Source: Crocinitomicaceae bacterium (GTDB lineage Bacteria; Bacteroidota; Bacteroidia; Flavobacteriales_D; Crocinitomicaceae). Taken from it: a DNA stretch of 64,000 nt. The stretch covers positions 36,016-100,015 of the forward strand of contig JADJYC010000013.1 in the NCBI GenBank assembly GCA_016719925.1, given 5' to 3'. The notes below the pieces were generated by a model. It saw only the letters and a program-made list of their open reading frames with translations, made no database searches and was not told the DNA's origin. A program made the position numbers and the translations under genes. Positions 19,259 to 28,652 of this stretch are shown one piece after another (position 1 is the first letter of the stretch; the number at the start of each line of letters is the position of its first letter).

Positions 19259-21787
19259 TTACCAGCGCAACGTGGCCATTACAAAATAATTCAATCCGTA
19301 CATGTATCCCAGTTTAGGCGGGAATTTATCAATGTTCTGGGTATCATAACGCAGCTGCTCAAAGCCTCCGGTAACAAATGATTTATTGTTTGTCAGGTTA
19401 TTGATGTTGACGTTTACATTTAAAAAGTAGTTGGAAATTTTGAATGATTTTCCGGCAAACAAACTCACTGAATAACCATTATCCAATTTGGTCTGATCGA
19501 GAATCTGAGGTACCTGCGGATCAGTATCCACATATCCTTCCAGTGCTTCTTCTGTTCTGCGGTCAGGATTTGGATCCAGATAAATATCTGCATAGTAATT
19601 AAAGTTAGCACCTGCAAACCAGTATTTTTTTCCTGAATATTTTAATCCGGCAGAATAGGCTGATTGAGGCATACCACCAATTTTATAATTTTGAAGATAA
19701 ATCACACGGCCTGTTGCAAGTTCTTCAGCTGAGTTGTCTACAGTGATTGTTGCAGTTGGTCTTGAATTGTAGAGATGCTGTCCGTATGCAGCAACTGCGT
19801 TTACAGAAAATCCACCCCAGATATTTGCATCTACGCCAAATTCAATTCCCTGATCCAGATAATCTACTCCCTCCATCATGTAATTAACCATTGCATTATA
19901 GTCGTCATGATAAAACTGTTTAAGAAGAATGGCATTTTTTCTTTCTGTATAATAATAGGTCAGACGCATTCTCAGTTTTGGATATCTGAGAATATAATTT
20001 ACATCACCTGTATAAATAGTTTCATTGGTAAGATTGGCAACATAGTCACGCGTTCTTGGAGAAATGTATGCGTTTCGTGAAGTTGGTGCCTGCGTAAGGT
20101 ATGCACCGTTTACAGTAATAAATTGTCTGCCGCTTAATTTGTAAACAACTCCTCCCTTAGCAGCGTAATTAATAAAATTGTGAGTTGCCGATTTTCCCAA
20201 TGAATTGTCCGGAAATCTTCCCGCCTGATAAAGTCCATCTCTGTAAAACATTTTATCTGATAATTCTACCGCACCATAAAAATCAAATTTTTCAGTGGTG
20301 TACTCAGCCTGCGCAAACAATTCTGTTTTCACATTCATGATGTAATAATTGTATCCAAAAACATCTCCCTTATATACTACTCTGTTTGGATTTAGAATAT
20401 CATTTTGTGCAGCATTGGGATCAACAAAAGCCTGCTCTGCAAACTGGTCAACATCTAACCAGAATTCTCCGCCCAATAAATCTTCAATGGTTTTGAAATA
20501 ATGATTGCGCTGCATCTGTGCGTAAAGCCCTGCAGTTAAATTCAGTTTATCCATGTTGCGTGTGTAAACAGAACCAAGTCCTCCGCAAATCTGATTGTTC
20601 CATTGGTTTTCCACAATGTATTTTGAACGCAGGCCTTCCAGATCAGTTCCGGTAACTCCGTTCACATCTTTCACTGTATGAATGTTTTTACTGTTTGCAA
20701 AATATAACTGATCCCAGTCTACTTGTCTTCCGTCAACAGTCTGCCAGTTATTGTAAAGAATTGCTTCATTAATGGTATCACCTGTTGCGGTATAATAAGA
20801 GGGAAGATATTTGTAATAATCTGGTCTTGGATCTTTATCATCATTCCAGTTTAAAGCTGTCTGACCAGATTTTCCAAATGTTCCGTAAACAGAAGAAGTC
20901 AGTTTTGATTTATCATCAATTTTCCAGTCGTGTGTCAATATAACCACCGGCATGTGTGTATTTTGAACGCGTGAATTTCTTTTGATGCGAGTTCCGTCTG
21001 CAAGTGTCTGATAACCCCAGTACGAATTGTAATAGATATCTCCTGATAAATCATAAGTCTCTTGTGTGGAAATACTTTGTTTGCCCTGACGGGTAGGTGC
21101 ACCAATTACAGAAAAGGAAAGCGAATGATTGTCATTGAATTTTTTTTCAGCAGCCATATAATAACTGAATGCTTCATAAAATGTTCCTTCAATATATCCT
21201 TCATAAGCATATCTTGCAGAAAGCGAATAGGCAAATGCCCAGCCATTACTTTGCATTCCTGTGCTGTATGTGTACATCAATCTGTGTCTGTAAGCGCGGT
21301 TAGTCATAGCGTATGACAAACGCGAACCTGCTCGTACATTCGTTGCGCGCATGTTGACATTTGAATAACCACCAATTCCACCAAAGTGATATGGGTTACT
21401 GGTCAGCCAGTTTTTAGTTTCTGAATAACGGGTAACATCATTTAGTCCGCCCCACAAATACCATTCTCCCCAACCACTTTCAGGATCATTAATTGGCATT
21501 CCGTTAATCAGAATTGCTGTCTGATCTGAATTATATCCTCTGATTTTGAAACGGGCGGCACTGAAATTGAATCCTGCTGCTGAAGCAAAAACATCGCGTG
21601 AAGATTGTAACAAACCAGAAGTATTTTGGTCACCTCCGTTATTGTCAAGTTCATCCAGCGAAGTAATAAACACCGCTTCATTGGGTGCAAGGCTGTCTTC
21701 TTTTGTTTGATTTTCTGTATTGTTTTGTGCGAACACAGTTGCTGAAAAGCTTGTTAGAAGCCCGCAGAATAGTAGTTTCCGAATCAT
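19259..21787 (-). CDS. TonB-dependent outer-membrane receptor of the DUF5689 locus
   Basis: 842 residues, intact. Signal peptide MIRKLLFCGLLTSFSATVFA, a plug domain without an N-terminal carboxypeptidase-like domain (SLDELDNNGGDQNTSG ... KIRGYNSDQTAILINGMPIN), and a long barrel ending in FVMATLRW, with the terminal aromatic residue typical of outer-membrane proteins. First gene of a four-gene minus operon (receptor, DUF5689 B, DUF5689 A, OB-fold T9SS protein). Divergent from a nuclease/phosphatase operon with 196 bp between. Substrate not readable from sequence; context suggests nucleic-acid breakdown products or oligonucleotides. Confidence 0.9.
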   Translation of the reverse strand: MIRKLLFCGLLTSFSATVFAQNNTENQTKEDSLAPNEAVFITSLDELDNNGGDQNTSGLLQSSRDVFASAAGFNFSAARFKIRGYNSDQTAILINGMPINDPESGWGEWYLWGGLNDVTRYSETKNWLTSNPYHFGGIGGYSNVNMRATNVRAGSRLSYAMTNRAYRHRLMYTYSTGMQSNGWAFAYSLSARYAYEGYIEGTFYEAFSYYMAAEKKFNDNHSLSFSVIGAPTRQGKQSISTQETYDLSGDIYYNSYWGYQTLADGTRIKRNSRVQNTHMPVVILTHDWKIDDKSKLTSSVYGTFGKSGQTALNWNDDKDPRPDYYKYLPSYYTATGDTINEAILYNNWQTVDGRQVDWDQLYFANSKNIHTVKDVNGVTGTDLEGLRSKYIVENQWNNQICGGLGSVYTRNMDKLNLTAGLYAQMQRNHYFKTIEDLLGGEFWLDVDQFAEQAFVDPNAAQNDILNPNRVVYKGDVFGYNYYIMNVKTELFAQAEYTTEKFDFYGAVELSDKMFYRDGLYQAGRFPDNSLGKSATHNFINYAAKGGVVYKLSGRQFITVNGAYLTQAPTSRNAYISPRTRDYVANLTNETIYTGDVNYILRYPKLRMRLTYYYTERKNAILLKQFYHDDYNAMVNYMMEGVDYLDQGIEFGVDANIWGGFSVNAVAAYGQHLYNSRPTATITVDNSAEELATGRVIYLQNYKIGGMPQSAYSAGLKYSGKKYWFAGANFNYYADIYLDPNPDRRTEEALEGYVDTDPQVPQILDQTKLDNGYSVSLFAGKSFKISNYFLNVNVNINNLTNNKSFVTGGFEQLRYDTQNIDKFPPKLGYMYGLNYFVMATLRW

Positions 21788-21954
21788 CCGTCAGATTGAA
21801 TTTTTTGTATTGAAAAAATGTGCTTTAAAAAAGCCCACCAAAACTACGCAATTTAGATGTTGCAAAAGTGGACTGCAATCCGATTTGTGAATAACTTGAT
21901 CATTTGTTAACATTGAGGTATTTTCACGCTGGAATGGTTCTTGATTATTCTCTC

Positions 21955-21962
21955 TAAATTTG
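21955..21962 (+). promoter_or_regulatory. -7 promoter element for the nuclease operon
   Basis: TAAATTTG, 22 nt upstream of the ATG at 21984; supports that start rather than the longer in-frame extension to 21941. Confidence 0.5.
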
Positions 21963-21983
21963 ACATATTAATTTCATTAGTTC

Positions 21984-23026
21984 ATGAGACTTCACAGCAT
22001 TTTTTCAGTTGGTTTAATTCTCTTGATTTTTACCGGTGTATCGGCACAGGAAAAGTCAATTATAAAGTAGCTTGTATTGGATTTTATAATCTTGAAAATT
22101 TATTTGATACAGATGATGATCCCTTAACAAACGATGCAGAATATCTGCCGGATGGAACCAATAAATGGGATTCAACAAAGTATGCCAATAAATTATTTAA
22201 CATGTCAAAAGTGATTTCTGAAATTGGAACAGATATTACACCTGATGGTCTGGCAGTTTTAGGAGTTGCTGAAGTTGAAAATAAAAAGGTACTGGAAGAT
22301 CTTGTGGCAATGCCTTCAATCAGTGACCGCAAATACAAAATTGTACATTATGACTCTCCTGACAGAAGAGGAATTGATGTTGGTCTTTTGTATCAGGAAA
22401 AATATTTCAAACTTGAAAACAGTGCGTCGTATCGTTTGGTTTTCCCGGATGAGCCGGATTATTTCACCAGAGATCAGTTAGTAGTTACCGGAAATATGGA
22501 TGGTGAAGATGTGAGTATTATTGTTGCTCACTGGCCTTCACGCAGAGGAGGACAGGCGGCATCTGAGCCAAATAGAATAGCTGCTGCAAAACTTGGAAGA
22601 AGAATCATTGACTCGCTGCTGGCTGAAAATCCAAATGCAAAAATTGTTCTGATGGGTGATTTAAATGATGATCCGGTTAACGTCAGTGTAACGGAATATA
22701 TCCGTGCAAAAGGAAAAATCAACAAAATGAAATCCGGCGATATGTACAATGTAATGTATGATCACTATAAAAACGGAAACGGAACACTTGCATGGAATGA
22801 TGCGTGGAATTTATTTGATCAGATGATTGTAAGTCAGTCTCTGACTTCAACGGATCCTGCATCCTATATATTCCATCAATCCTATGTTTTCAGAAAGGAT
22901 TATTTGATTCAGCAGGACGGAAATTATAAAGGCTATCCATTAAGAACGCATGCCGGCGGAGTCTATCTGAACGGTTACGCTGATCACCTTCCTGTGTATA
23001 TGATTCTGAAAAAAGAAGTAAAATAA
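21984..23026 (+). CDS. Secreted endonuclease/exonuclease/phosphatase-family protein (one frameshift)
   Basis: About 347 residues. From ATG 21984 a signal peptide (MRLHSIFSVGLILLIF ... VSAQ) is read; one A is missing in the run near 22051-22054, after which VNYKVACIGFYNLENLFD continues. EEP-fold motifs: FYNLENLFD, GVAEVENK (metal-binding Glu), IVAHWPSRRGG, LMGDLNDDP and the closing HADH-like NGYADHLPV (catalytic His). This matches secreted DNase-like EEP enzymes common in Bacteroidota. First gene of a three-gene operon with a 5'-nucleotidase C-domain lipoprotein and a metallophosphatase; a phosphodiesterase acting on extracellular nucleic acid is the likely role. Confidence 0.85.
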
Positions 23027-23767
23027 GTGTTCAGGTTTTTAATATTTGGTTCAATTGTTTTTTTGACTTTCACTTCGTGTGAAACACAACTTTCTTCTTA
23101 TTCATCCGGCAATACAAAATTAGATAACTCCGTTTCTGTTCATGCGGTTGATTCTATTGTATTACCTTACAGAAAGGCGATGACAGCGCAAATGGCTGAA
23201 GTAATCGGGTATACAGATTCAGCGTTGTTCTCTTACGCACCTGAAAGTCCGCTCAGCAATTTTGTAGCAGATGTCATTTTTGAAACCGGATTTGAATACG
23301 CAAAATCAAATTCAATTTGTACAGATTCGAATGATATTTTCTGTCTTCTGAATTTTGGTGGTATCAGAACAAGTCTGAATCAGGGTGAAATAACACGTGG
23401 AGAAATTTATGAGCTGATGCCATTTGACAACAGCATTGTAATTGTTGAAATTACATCCGACAGTTTAGATGGAATCCTTGACTATTTATACAGGATGAAT
23501 GGTCAGCCGCTCTCTAATTTTTCTGCACGCCTTTCAGCTTCTTCCAACGGTTTTTCATTGGGACCAAACGGAAAATCCAACTCAGAATTTGTTTATGTGA
23601 TCACATCTGATTACCTGGCTGGTGGTGGTGATAAAATGACATTTTTGCAAAATCCATCGCAGCGGTGGGATACTGGAATTTTAATTCGTGAGTGTTTGAT
23701 TTCCTATATTCAAGAGAAAAAAAAGATTCCTTATTATCCAATTGAAAATCGCATTGTAATTAATTGA
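23027..23767 (+). CDS. 5'-nucleotidase C-terminal-domain lipoprotein
   Basis: 246 residues. GTG start directly after the stop of the nuclease gene. Lipobox FLTFTSC. The UshA-type 5'-nucleotidase C-terminal (substrate-specificity) domain is indicated by ESPLSNFVADVIFE, LLNFGGIRTSLNQGEITRGEIYELMPFDN and SDYLAGGGDKMTF. In single-chain 5'-nucleotidases this domain binds the base, whereas the metal centre lies in the N-terminal domain. Here the N-terminal domain is encoded by the next gene, 1 bp downstream, so the two probably form a split 5'-nucleotidase in the periplasm or on the outer membrane. Confidence 0.9.
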   Translation: MFRFLIFGSIVFLTFTSCETQLSSYSSGNTKLDNSVSVHAVDSIVLPYRKAMTAQMAEVIGYTDSALFSYAPESPLSNFVADVIFETGFEYAKSNSICTDSNDIFCLLNFGGIRTSLNQGEITRGEIYELMPFDNSIVIVEITSDSLDGILDYLYRMNGQPLSNFSARLSASSNGFSLGPNGKSNSEFVYVITSDYLAGGGDKMTFLQNPSQRWDTGILIRECLISYIQEKKKIPYYPIENRIVIN

Positions 23768-23768
23768 T

Positions 23769-24689
23769 ATGAAAAGGCGCAGATTTTTACAGCAACTTGG
23801 ACTTGGCACTGCGGGATTAATTGTGTTGCCATCAACGACTTTTTCTAAAAGCAGTCAGCAGAAAATCACTATACTTCACACCAATGATACACATTCACGC
23901 ATAGATCCTTTTCCTGATAATGACGCAAAATATGCAGGACTTGGGGGAATAAGCAAACGTGCAACACTGATTGAGAAAATAAGATCAGAAGAAAAAAATG
24001 TGCTGCTGCTGGATGCCGGAGATATTTTTCAGGGAACACCTTATTTCAATTTATATGGCGGCGAAATTGAATTTAAAATGATGTCTGCTTTGAAATACGA
24101 TGCGGCAACAATGGGAAATCATGATTTTGACGGCGGACTGGATGGATTTTTGAAAGCGCTTCCTCATGCTGCATTTCCGTTTCTCTGTGCTAATTATGAT
24201 TTTTCAGATACCATTTTAAAAGACAAAACCATTGAACGCCAAATATTTTATAAAGACAATCTGAAAATAGGAGTGTTTGGAATTGGTGTTGAACTGAACG
24301 GATTGGTTCCTGCTAAACTTTATGGTGAGACAAAATACTTGGATCCAATTTCAGCAGCGCAAAAGCAGGCGGACATTCTCAAGAATGATGAGCATTGTGA
24401 TCTGGTGATTTGTCTTTCACATCTGGGCCATAAACCTAAATTAAATTCGATGTATGATCCTGTTCTTGCCGCAAATACTGATAATATCAATTTGATTATC
24501 GGAGGTCACTCTCACACCTTTATGGATAAACCGGAAGAACATAAAAATAAGTCCGGTAAAAAAGTTTTGATCAACCAGGTTGGCTGGGCCGGTTTGGTTT
24601 TAGGACGTGTTGATTTTTTATTTTGAAAAAACGGAGAACCGTCAGATTTTGCTTCGTATGGTTTTGGACTTAATGAAGTGATAGGGTAG
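23769..24689 (+). CDS. Tat-type metallophosphatase (5'-nucleotidase N-domain; one frameshift)
   Basis: About 306 residues. An N-terminal KRRRFLQQLG twin-arginine-like signal, then calcineurin-like metallophosphatase motifs LHTNDTHSR, DAGDIFQG, MGNHDFD and GGHSHT. The frame breaks in a T run at about 24615-24625; the adjacent frame adds EKNGEPSDFASYGFGLNEVIG with a stop at 24689, the expected end of the family. Pairs with the C-terminal-domain lipoprotein just upstream to give a two-subunit 5'-nucleotidase that would release phosphate and nucleosides. Last gene of the nuclease operon. Confidence 0.88.
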
Positions 24690-24695
24690 GTAGAA

Positions 24696-24890
24696 ATTAA
24701 AATCCTAAAGGACTAAATTAGAAAAATCCTAAAGGTCTAAAATTTCTAATCACATCCCTTTGTCCCTGTCTGCTTGACGCAGTCAGGCAGGCTTAGCCCT
24801 TTGTCCCTGTCTGCTTGACGCAGTCAGGCAGGCTTAGCCCTTTGTCCCTGTGTCCTTTGTCCTTTGTCCTTAGCCCTTATCCCTTCAAAT
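24696..24890 (-). repeat. Repeat block with 41-bp tandem unit
   Basis: Two perfect tandem 41-bp units at 24756-24796 and 24797-24837 and a partial third (CCCTTTGTCCCTGT...), preceded by AATCCTAAAGG(A/T)CTAAA words. These are the reverse complements of the words at 5116-5166 and 5500-5540. The unit contains a CCTGTCTGC...GTCAGGCAGG hairpin. It lies at the convergent junction between the metallophosphatase gene and the gene at 24885-25511, and is oriented as 3' of the latter. Confidence 0.8.
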
Positions 24891-25511
24891 ATACTCCACC
24901 TTAATCCAGTCAACCATTATTTTTTGTTTGTTGTTGACATTGAATCCAAGTTTGTTTCCAAAGAACGGACCGCATTTCATGGTTGCTACTTTGTGATCGT
25001 TTACTTCAAAATGATAGGTGTCTCCGATTTTAGAAAGCGTTAATTTATTGAATGCATGTCTGCCCTGCGATACTGTTTCTGAAGCGTACCAGCCTTCTGG
25101 TGTTATATCCTGCCAGTCACCGTCAACTACTTTACCAACGCAATAGTATCCGCCGGGTGAAACCAAAAAAGAATAATAATTTTTTTCACGTCCTCCCCAG
25201 AGTATACCATAACCAAAATTTGTAACTCCTGTTTCTTTATAGAACTGAGCGGTGATTCTGAAATTTTTGGATTCATTAATGGTAACATCAGTCCAGGCTG
25301 TCCATGCTTCAGTGGTTACTTTTGATTTGTGTTTGATCTGATACATTCCCCTCTCAACGTCAACCTTTACATCAGAAACTGCCGTTTTACCTTCCTGCCA
25401 GTGGTTGCGGTTATCAGAAAAATCATCATAGAGAATTTCAGTGGTTTGCGAAAAAGCGGCATTAAACTGAATGTATAAAAAGAACAATAAAAAAGCAGAT
25501 AAATTTTTCAT
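24885..25511 (-). CDS. Secreted LamG/DUF1080-like beta-sandwich protein
   Basis: 208 residues from ATG 25511, which begins the signal peptide MKNLSAFLLFFLYI ... AAFS. An in-frame ATG at 25568 overlaps the stop of the antiporter gene (TAATG) but adds residues before the signal, so it is less likely. The body (DDFSDNRNHW, GYGILWGGREKNYYSFLVSPGG, LGFNVNNKQKIMVDWIKVEY) fits a concanavalin-like jelly roll similar to DUF1080/3-keto-disaccharide hydrolase folds. No catalytic residues can be assigned; it may bind carbohydrate or protein at the cell surface. Confidence 0.7.
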   Translation of the reverse strand: MKNLSAFLLFFLYIQFNAAFSQTTEILYDDFSDNRNHWQEGKTAVSDVKVDVERGMYQIKHKSKVTTEAWTAWTDVTINESKNFRITAQFYKETGVTNFGYGILWGGREKNYYSFLVSPGGYYCVGKVVDGDWQDITPEGWYASETVSQGRHAFNKLTLSKIGDTYHFEVNDHKVATMKCGPFFGNKLGFNVNNKQKIMVDWIKVEYI

Positions 25512-25567
25512 TTTGTTACGGTTTAAAAGTTTGAATGCAAAAATGATGCCTTGTTCTGAAGTCTCCA

Positions 25568-27876
25568 TTAGTCCTCGTTTTCAAATTTTGGTTTTTCACG
25601 GTTGCGGTCGTCTTTTGACATTTTTTCTCTGCTTAGTTTCTTCATCCTGTTTTCAATATCTGCAATCAATTCCTGCGCTTCATCATTTGCAATTCTACCA
25701 GATTTTAAAAGTTCACCCACCTGTTTTTCTCGGTATTCAGAATGGTTCTGATGGCTTGTCGGGTTGAAACGTGACGGTAAATATTCGGAAACTGATTTTT
25801 GAAATTTCTCAAAAACGCCAATGCCTGAATTTTATTTTCTTCTATTTCTGATTCCATTTCTTTGAGAATTACCTTCTCATTGTCATTGGCCAGTTTGAAC
25901 ATTTCCTCAATTGTTTTCTGACATTCAATCTGTGCATTGTAAAATCCCTTTGCAGCGTCAAAGCTGTCACCTAAGTTGCTTACTATTCTTCCCTCAAATA
26001 ATTTTGAAAAAATTCCGTATTTCGAGAATGAATTTTTTGTTGCAAGTAATTCATCCAGATCACCGCGATCAGATAATTTTTTAGTCCCGCCTGAATCAAT
26101 AATTTCATTTATTTCTGAAACCAACAAACTGTATCCGCCGGAACTGATCATTCCTTCTTTGAATTGTGACCAGTAACTGCTTTTTTCTTTTTCTAAAATC
26201 CGCCTTCTGGATTCTTCTTTGTAATCTGCAATAGAACCTAATTCTTCCAGTTTTGATTTTTTTGGAAGATAAGATTGAAGTGCTTCCCAGTTTACTTTTT
26301 TGAAAAAACGATCTTTCTCTAAAACAGACACAGAATTGACCGTTTGCCGGTGGAGATATTCTTTTGCAGTTTCTGTTACGTAAATTTTGGATTCTGAAAG
26401 TTTAATTAAACCGAGATAGTTTGCAACCGCTTTCATTGTGGTTGCATTAATCAGAAGGGTCATGGTAACTATACCGGCTGTCAGAAATAAAAACTGTTCT
26501 CTCACTTGCTCAGGAATTGCAGGAGTAGATTCAACAATGAGCGCAAGTGCCAAACCAATTGCTCCTCTCAATGCACCCCAAATCATTACCTGCGGGTGAT
26601 TTTTACCAACACCATAACCGATTTTTCTCATCACAGGTAAAAACATATAAATCATTATTGTTCGCGCAATGTGAATGATTAAATAAACTATAAGCAGTAC
26701 CCAAACATCATTCATGGTAAATACGGTACGTTCAGCAATAACAACACCCACAATAATAAAAATTAATGTGTTGGCAGTGAATGCAGCAAAATCCCAAAAC
26801 TCATGAATGAAATGCTGTACTTCCGGACTGATTTTTGTTCTGCCCGGCCCGGCAAAAAGTAATCCCAGTGACATCAGCCCTAACACTCCAGATACGCCAA
26901 AAACATTTTCACAAATGAAAAAAGTCAAATAGGCCAATGCAACAATTACTGTAATTTCAATGAGCATATCGTTGAAGACACTTCTGATCCATCTCAATCC
27001 AATTTTGCCAATAACAAAACCAATAATTACACCCCCAAATGATACCCTGAAAAAATCGATTATTGGAGAACTGTCACCGGCATTACCTGTGATACCGGCA
27101 AGAATCACAACAAAAATAACGATTGCGGTTCCGTCATTCAAAATTGCTTCACCGTCAATAAGCGTAGATAATTTTTTACTTGCGCCAAGATCTTTCAGTG
27201 CAACTACCGCAACAGGATCTGTAGCGCTGATAACAGTACCAAATAAAAGCACCAATTCCCATGACCAGGATTGCAAACCAAAGTTGTACATAACGATCAG
27301 CCACATTAAAGCGGCTGTTCCAACCACTGCTACAATAATACCAGGTACGGCCAGAATCACAGAGTTCACAAATGATTTTTTGAACGTGTGAACGTCCATT
27401 GCAAATGCCGCTTCAAAAATCAGAATTGGTAAGAAGATATATAGAATTAAATGCGGATCAATGTTTGCTGCCCAGCTGATAGAATGATCGAGTATGGATG
27501 TATCCAGTTCAAGCCCGAAAAAATTCATCGATTCAAAAAAACCGGTTCTGCCCAGTACTCCTAATCCCAATCCAATAAGCATTAGAACGACTGTATACGG
27601 CAGATTTATTTTGCTCAGTGAGAAACGGATAGCCGCCCCAATTATCAGACAAACAACAATAAAAAGAAGCGGACTCACGTCTGTATGATGTTCTTGTACA
27701 TGTTCTTCTGAATGTGCACATTGGGTATCAAGATTACCAGAATTGATCGATGTTTGTTCAGTACTTGCATGTTCTTGAGCCGGGGAATTATTGTTTGCAA
27801 ATGAAAAATTTCCAGATGCAAAAAAACTGATGATTAATACAAGAAAAGCCAGTACCGGTAATAATTTACGGTTCAT
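25568..27876 (-). CDS. NhaP/SOS1-like Na+/H+ antiporter (one frameshift near C-terminus)
   Basis: About 768 residues. A signal-peptide-like N-terminus and a His-rich periplasmic stretch (HSEEHVQEHHTD) precede 12 or so membrane helices of the CPA1 exchanger fold, with the ion-binding segments SATDPVAVVA and LNDGTAIV. The cytoplasmic tail of about 300 residues is mostly helical. A break near 25712-25722 (A run) makes a false stop; the next frame gives VGELLKSGRIANDEAQELIADI and stops at 25568. Third gene after ktrB and ktrA, so Na+ export and K+ uptake are encoded together. Confidence 0.9.
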
Positions 27877-27954
27877 TTGAATGGGTTTGGTTGAAGTAAA
27901 AATAAGGAATTATCCTTTGACTGGAAAGAAGTGTTCAGAAGATATTGTATAGGT

Positions 27955-28640
27955 CTATTCTTCTTTCAGAACTGCCTGAATATCTTTTATATTACCATAA
28001 AGTACAAGAATGTCTCCTTCTTCTACTACTGAGCGGGTTGAAACAACACCCTGAACCTGCTGTTCTTTTCTGGATGTTCCGAAAATACTTTTCTGATCAA
28101 CCATTTTAATAATTGTCAGCAGTACGATGTTATAGTTTTTTCTGAATGCAATCTCCTGAATTGTTTTTCCAACAAATGCTTTTGGCGTGGTTGCTTCAAT
28201 GATGTTATAATTTGTTGTGAGTTCGAATGAATCTACCACCCCGCGCATGTTCAGTTTTTAGCCCAGCGTTCAGCGGTTTCTTCTTCTGGGTGAACAATTT
28301 CATCTACACCCATTGCTTCAAGTACAGTTTGATGCAGGTTAGAAATGGCCCTGCTGATCAATCTTTTTACCTTGAGCTGTTTCATCAAAGCTGTTGCCAT
28401 AATGTTGGCACCTTCATTTTCACCAATAGCAACAAATACAATATCTGTATCACCAAATGGCAGGTGAGATACTGCCTGCGGATCAGTACAATCCAGACAA
28501 ATGGTGTGAGTTATTTTTTCTTTCAGCGCTTCCACTTTATCCATTTTGCTGTCAACACCAATCACTTCATGACCTTTGCGAGTAAGCCTTTCAGCGAGTG
28601 ATGAACCAAAATTTCCAAGTCCGATAATAATGTATTTCAT
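27955..28640 (-). CDS. ktrA: KtrA/TrkA-type K+ channel regulator (one frameshift)
   Basis: About 228 residues. An RCK_N (TrkA-N) domain with the nucleotide-binding GLGNFGSSLAERL motif and the acidic end of beta-2 (GVDSKMDKV), then an RCK_C domain (GKTIQEIAFRKNYNIVLLTI ... GDILVLYGNIKDI). A missing A near 28250 splits it (…ERWAKN stop / MRGVVDSFEL); the repaired text is WAKKLNMRGVV. ATG 28640 chosen over an upstream TTG. Cytoplasmic gating ring that controls the KtrB/TrkH channel in response to nucleotides. It lies 12 bp after the KtrB gene. Confidence 0.92.
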
Positions 28641-28652
28641 AAACAATCTAAG

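Noticed and set aside
25511..25568. N-terminal extension of the LamG-like protein starting at 25568
   Set aside because: It would place 19 extra residues before a good signal peptide; the ATG at 25511 is preferred, although the TAATG overlap at 25568 is noted.
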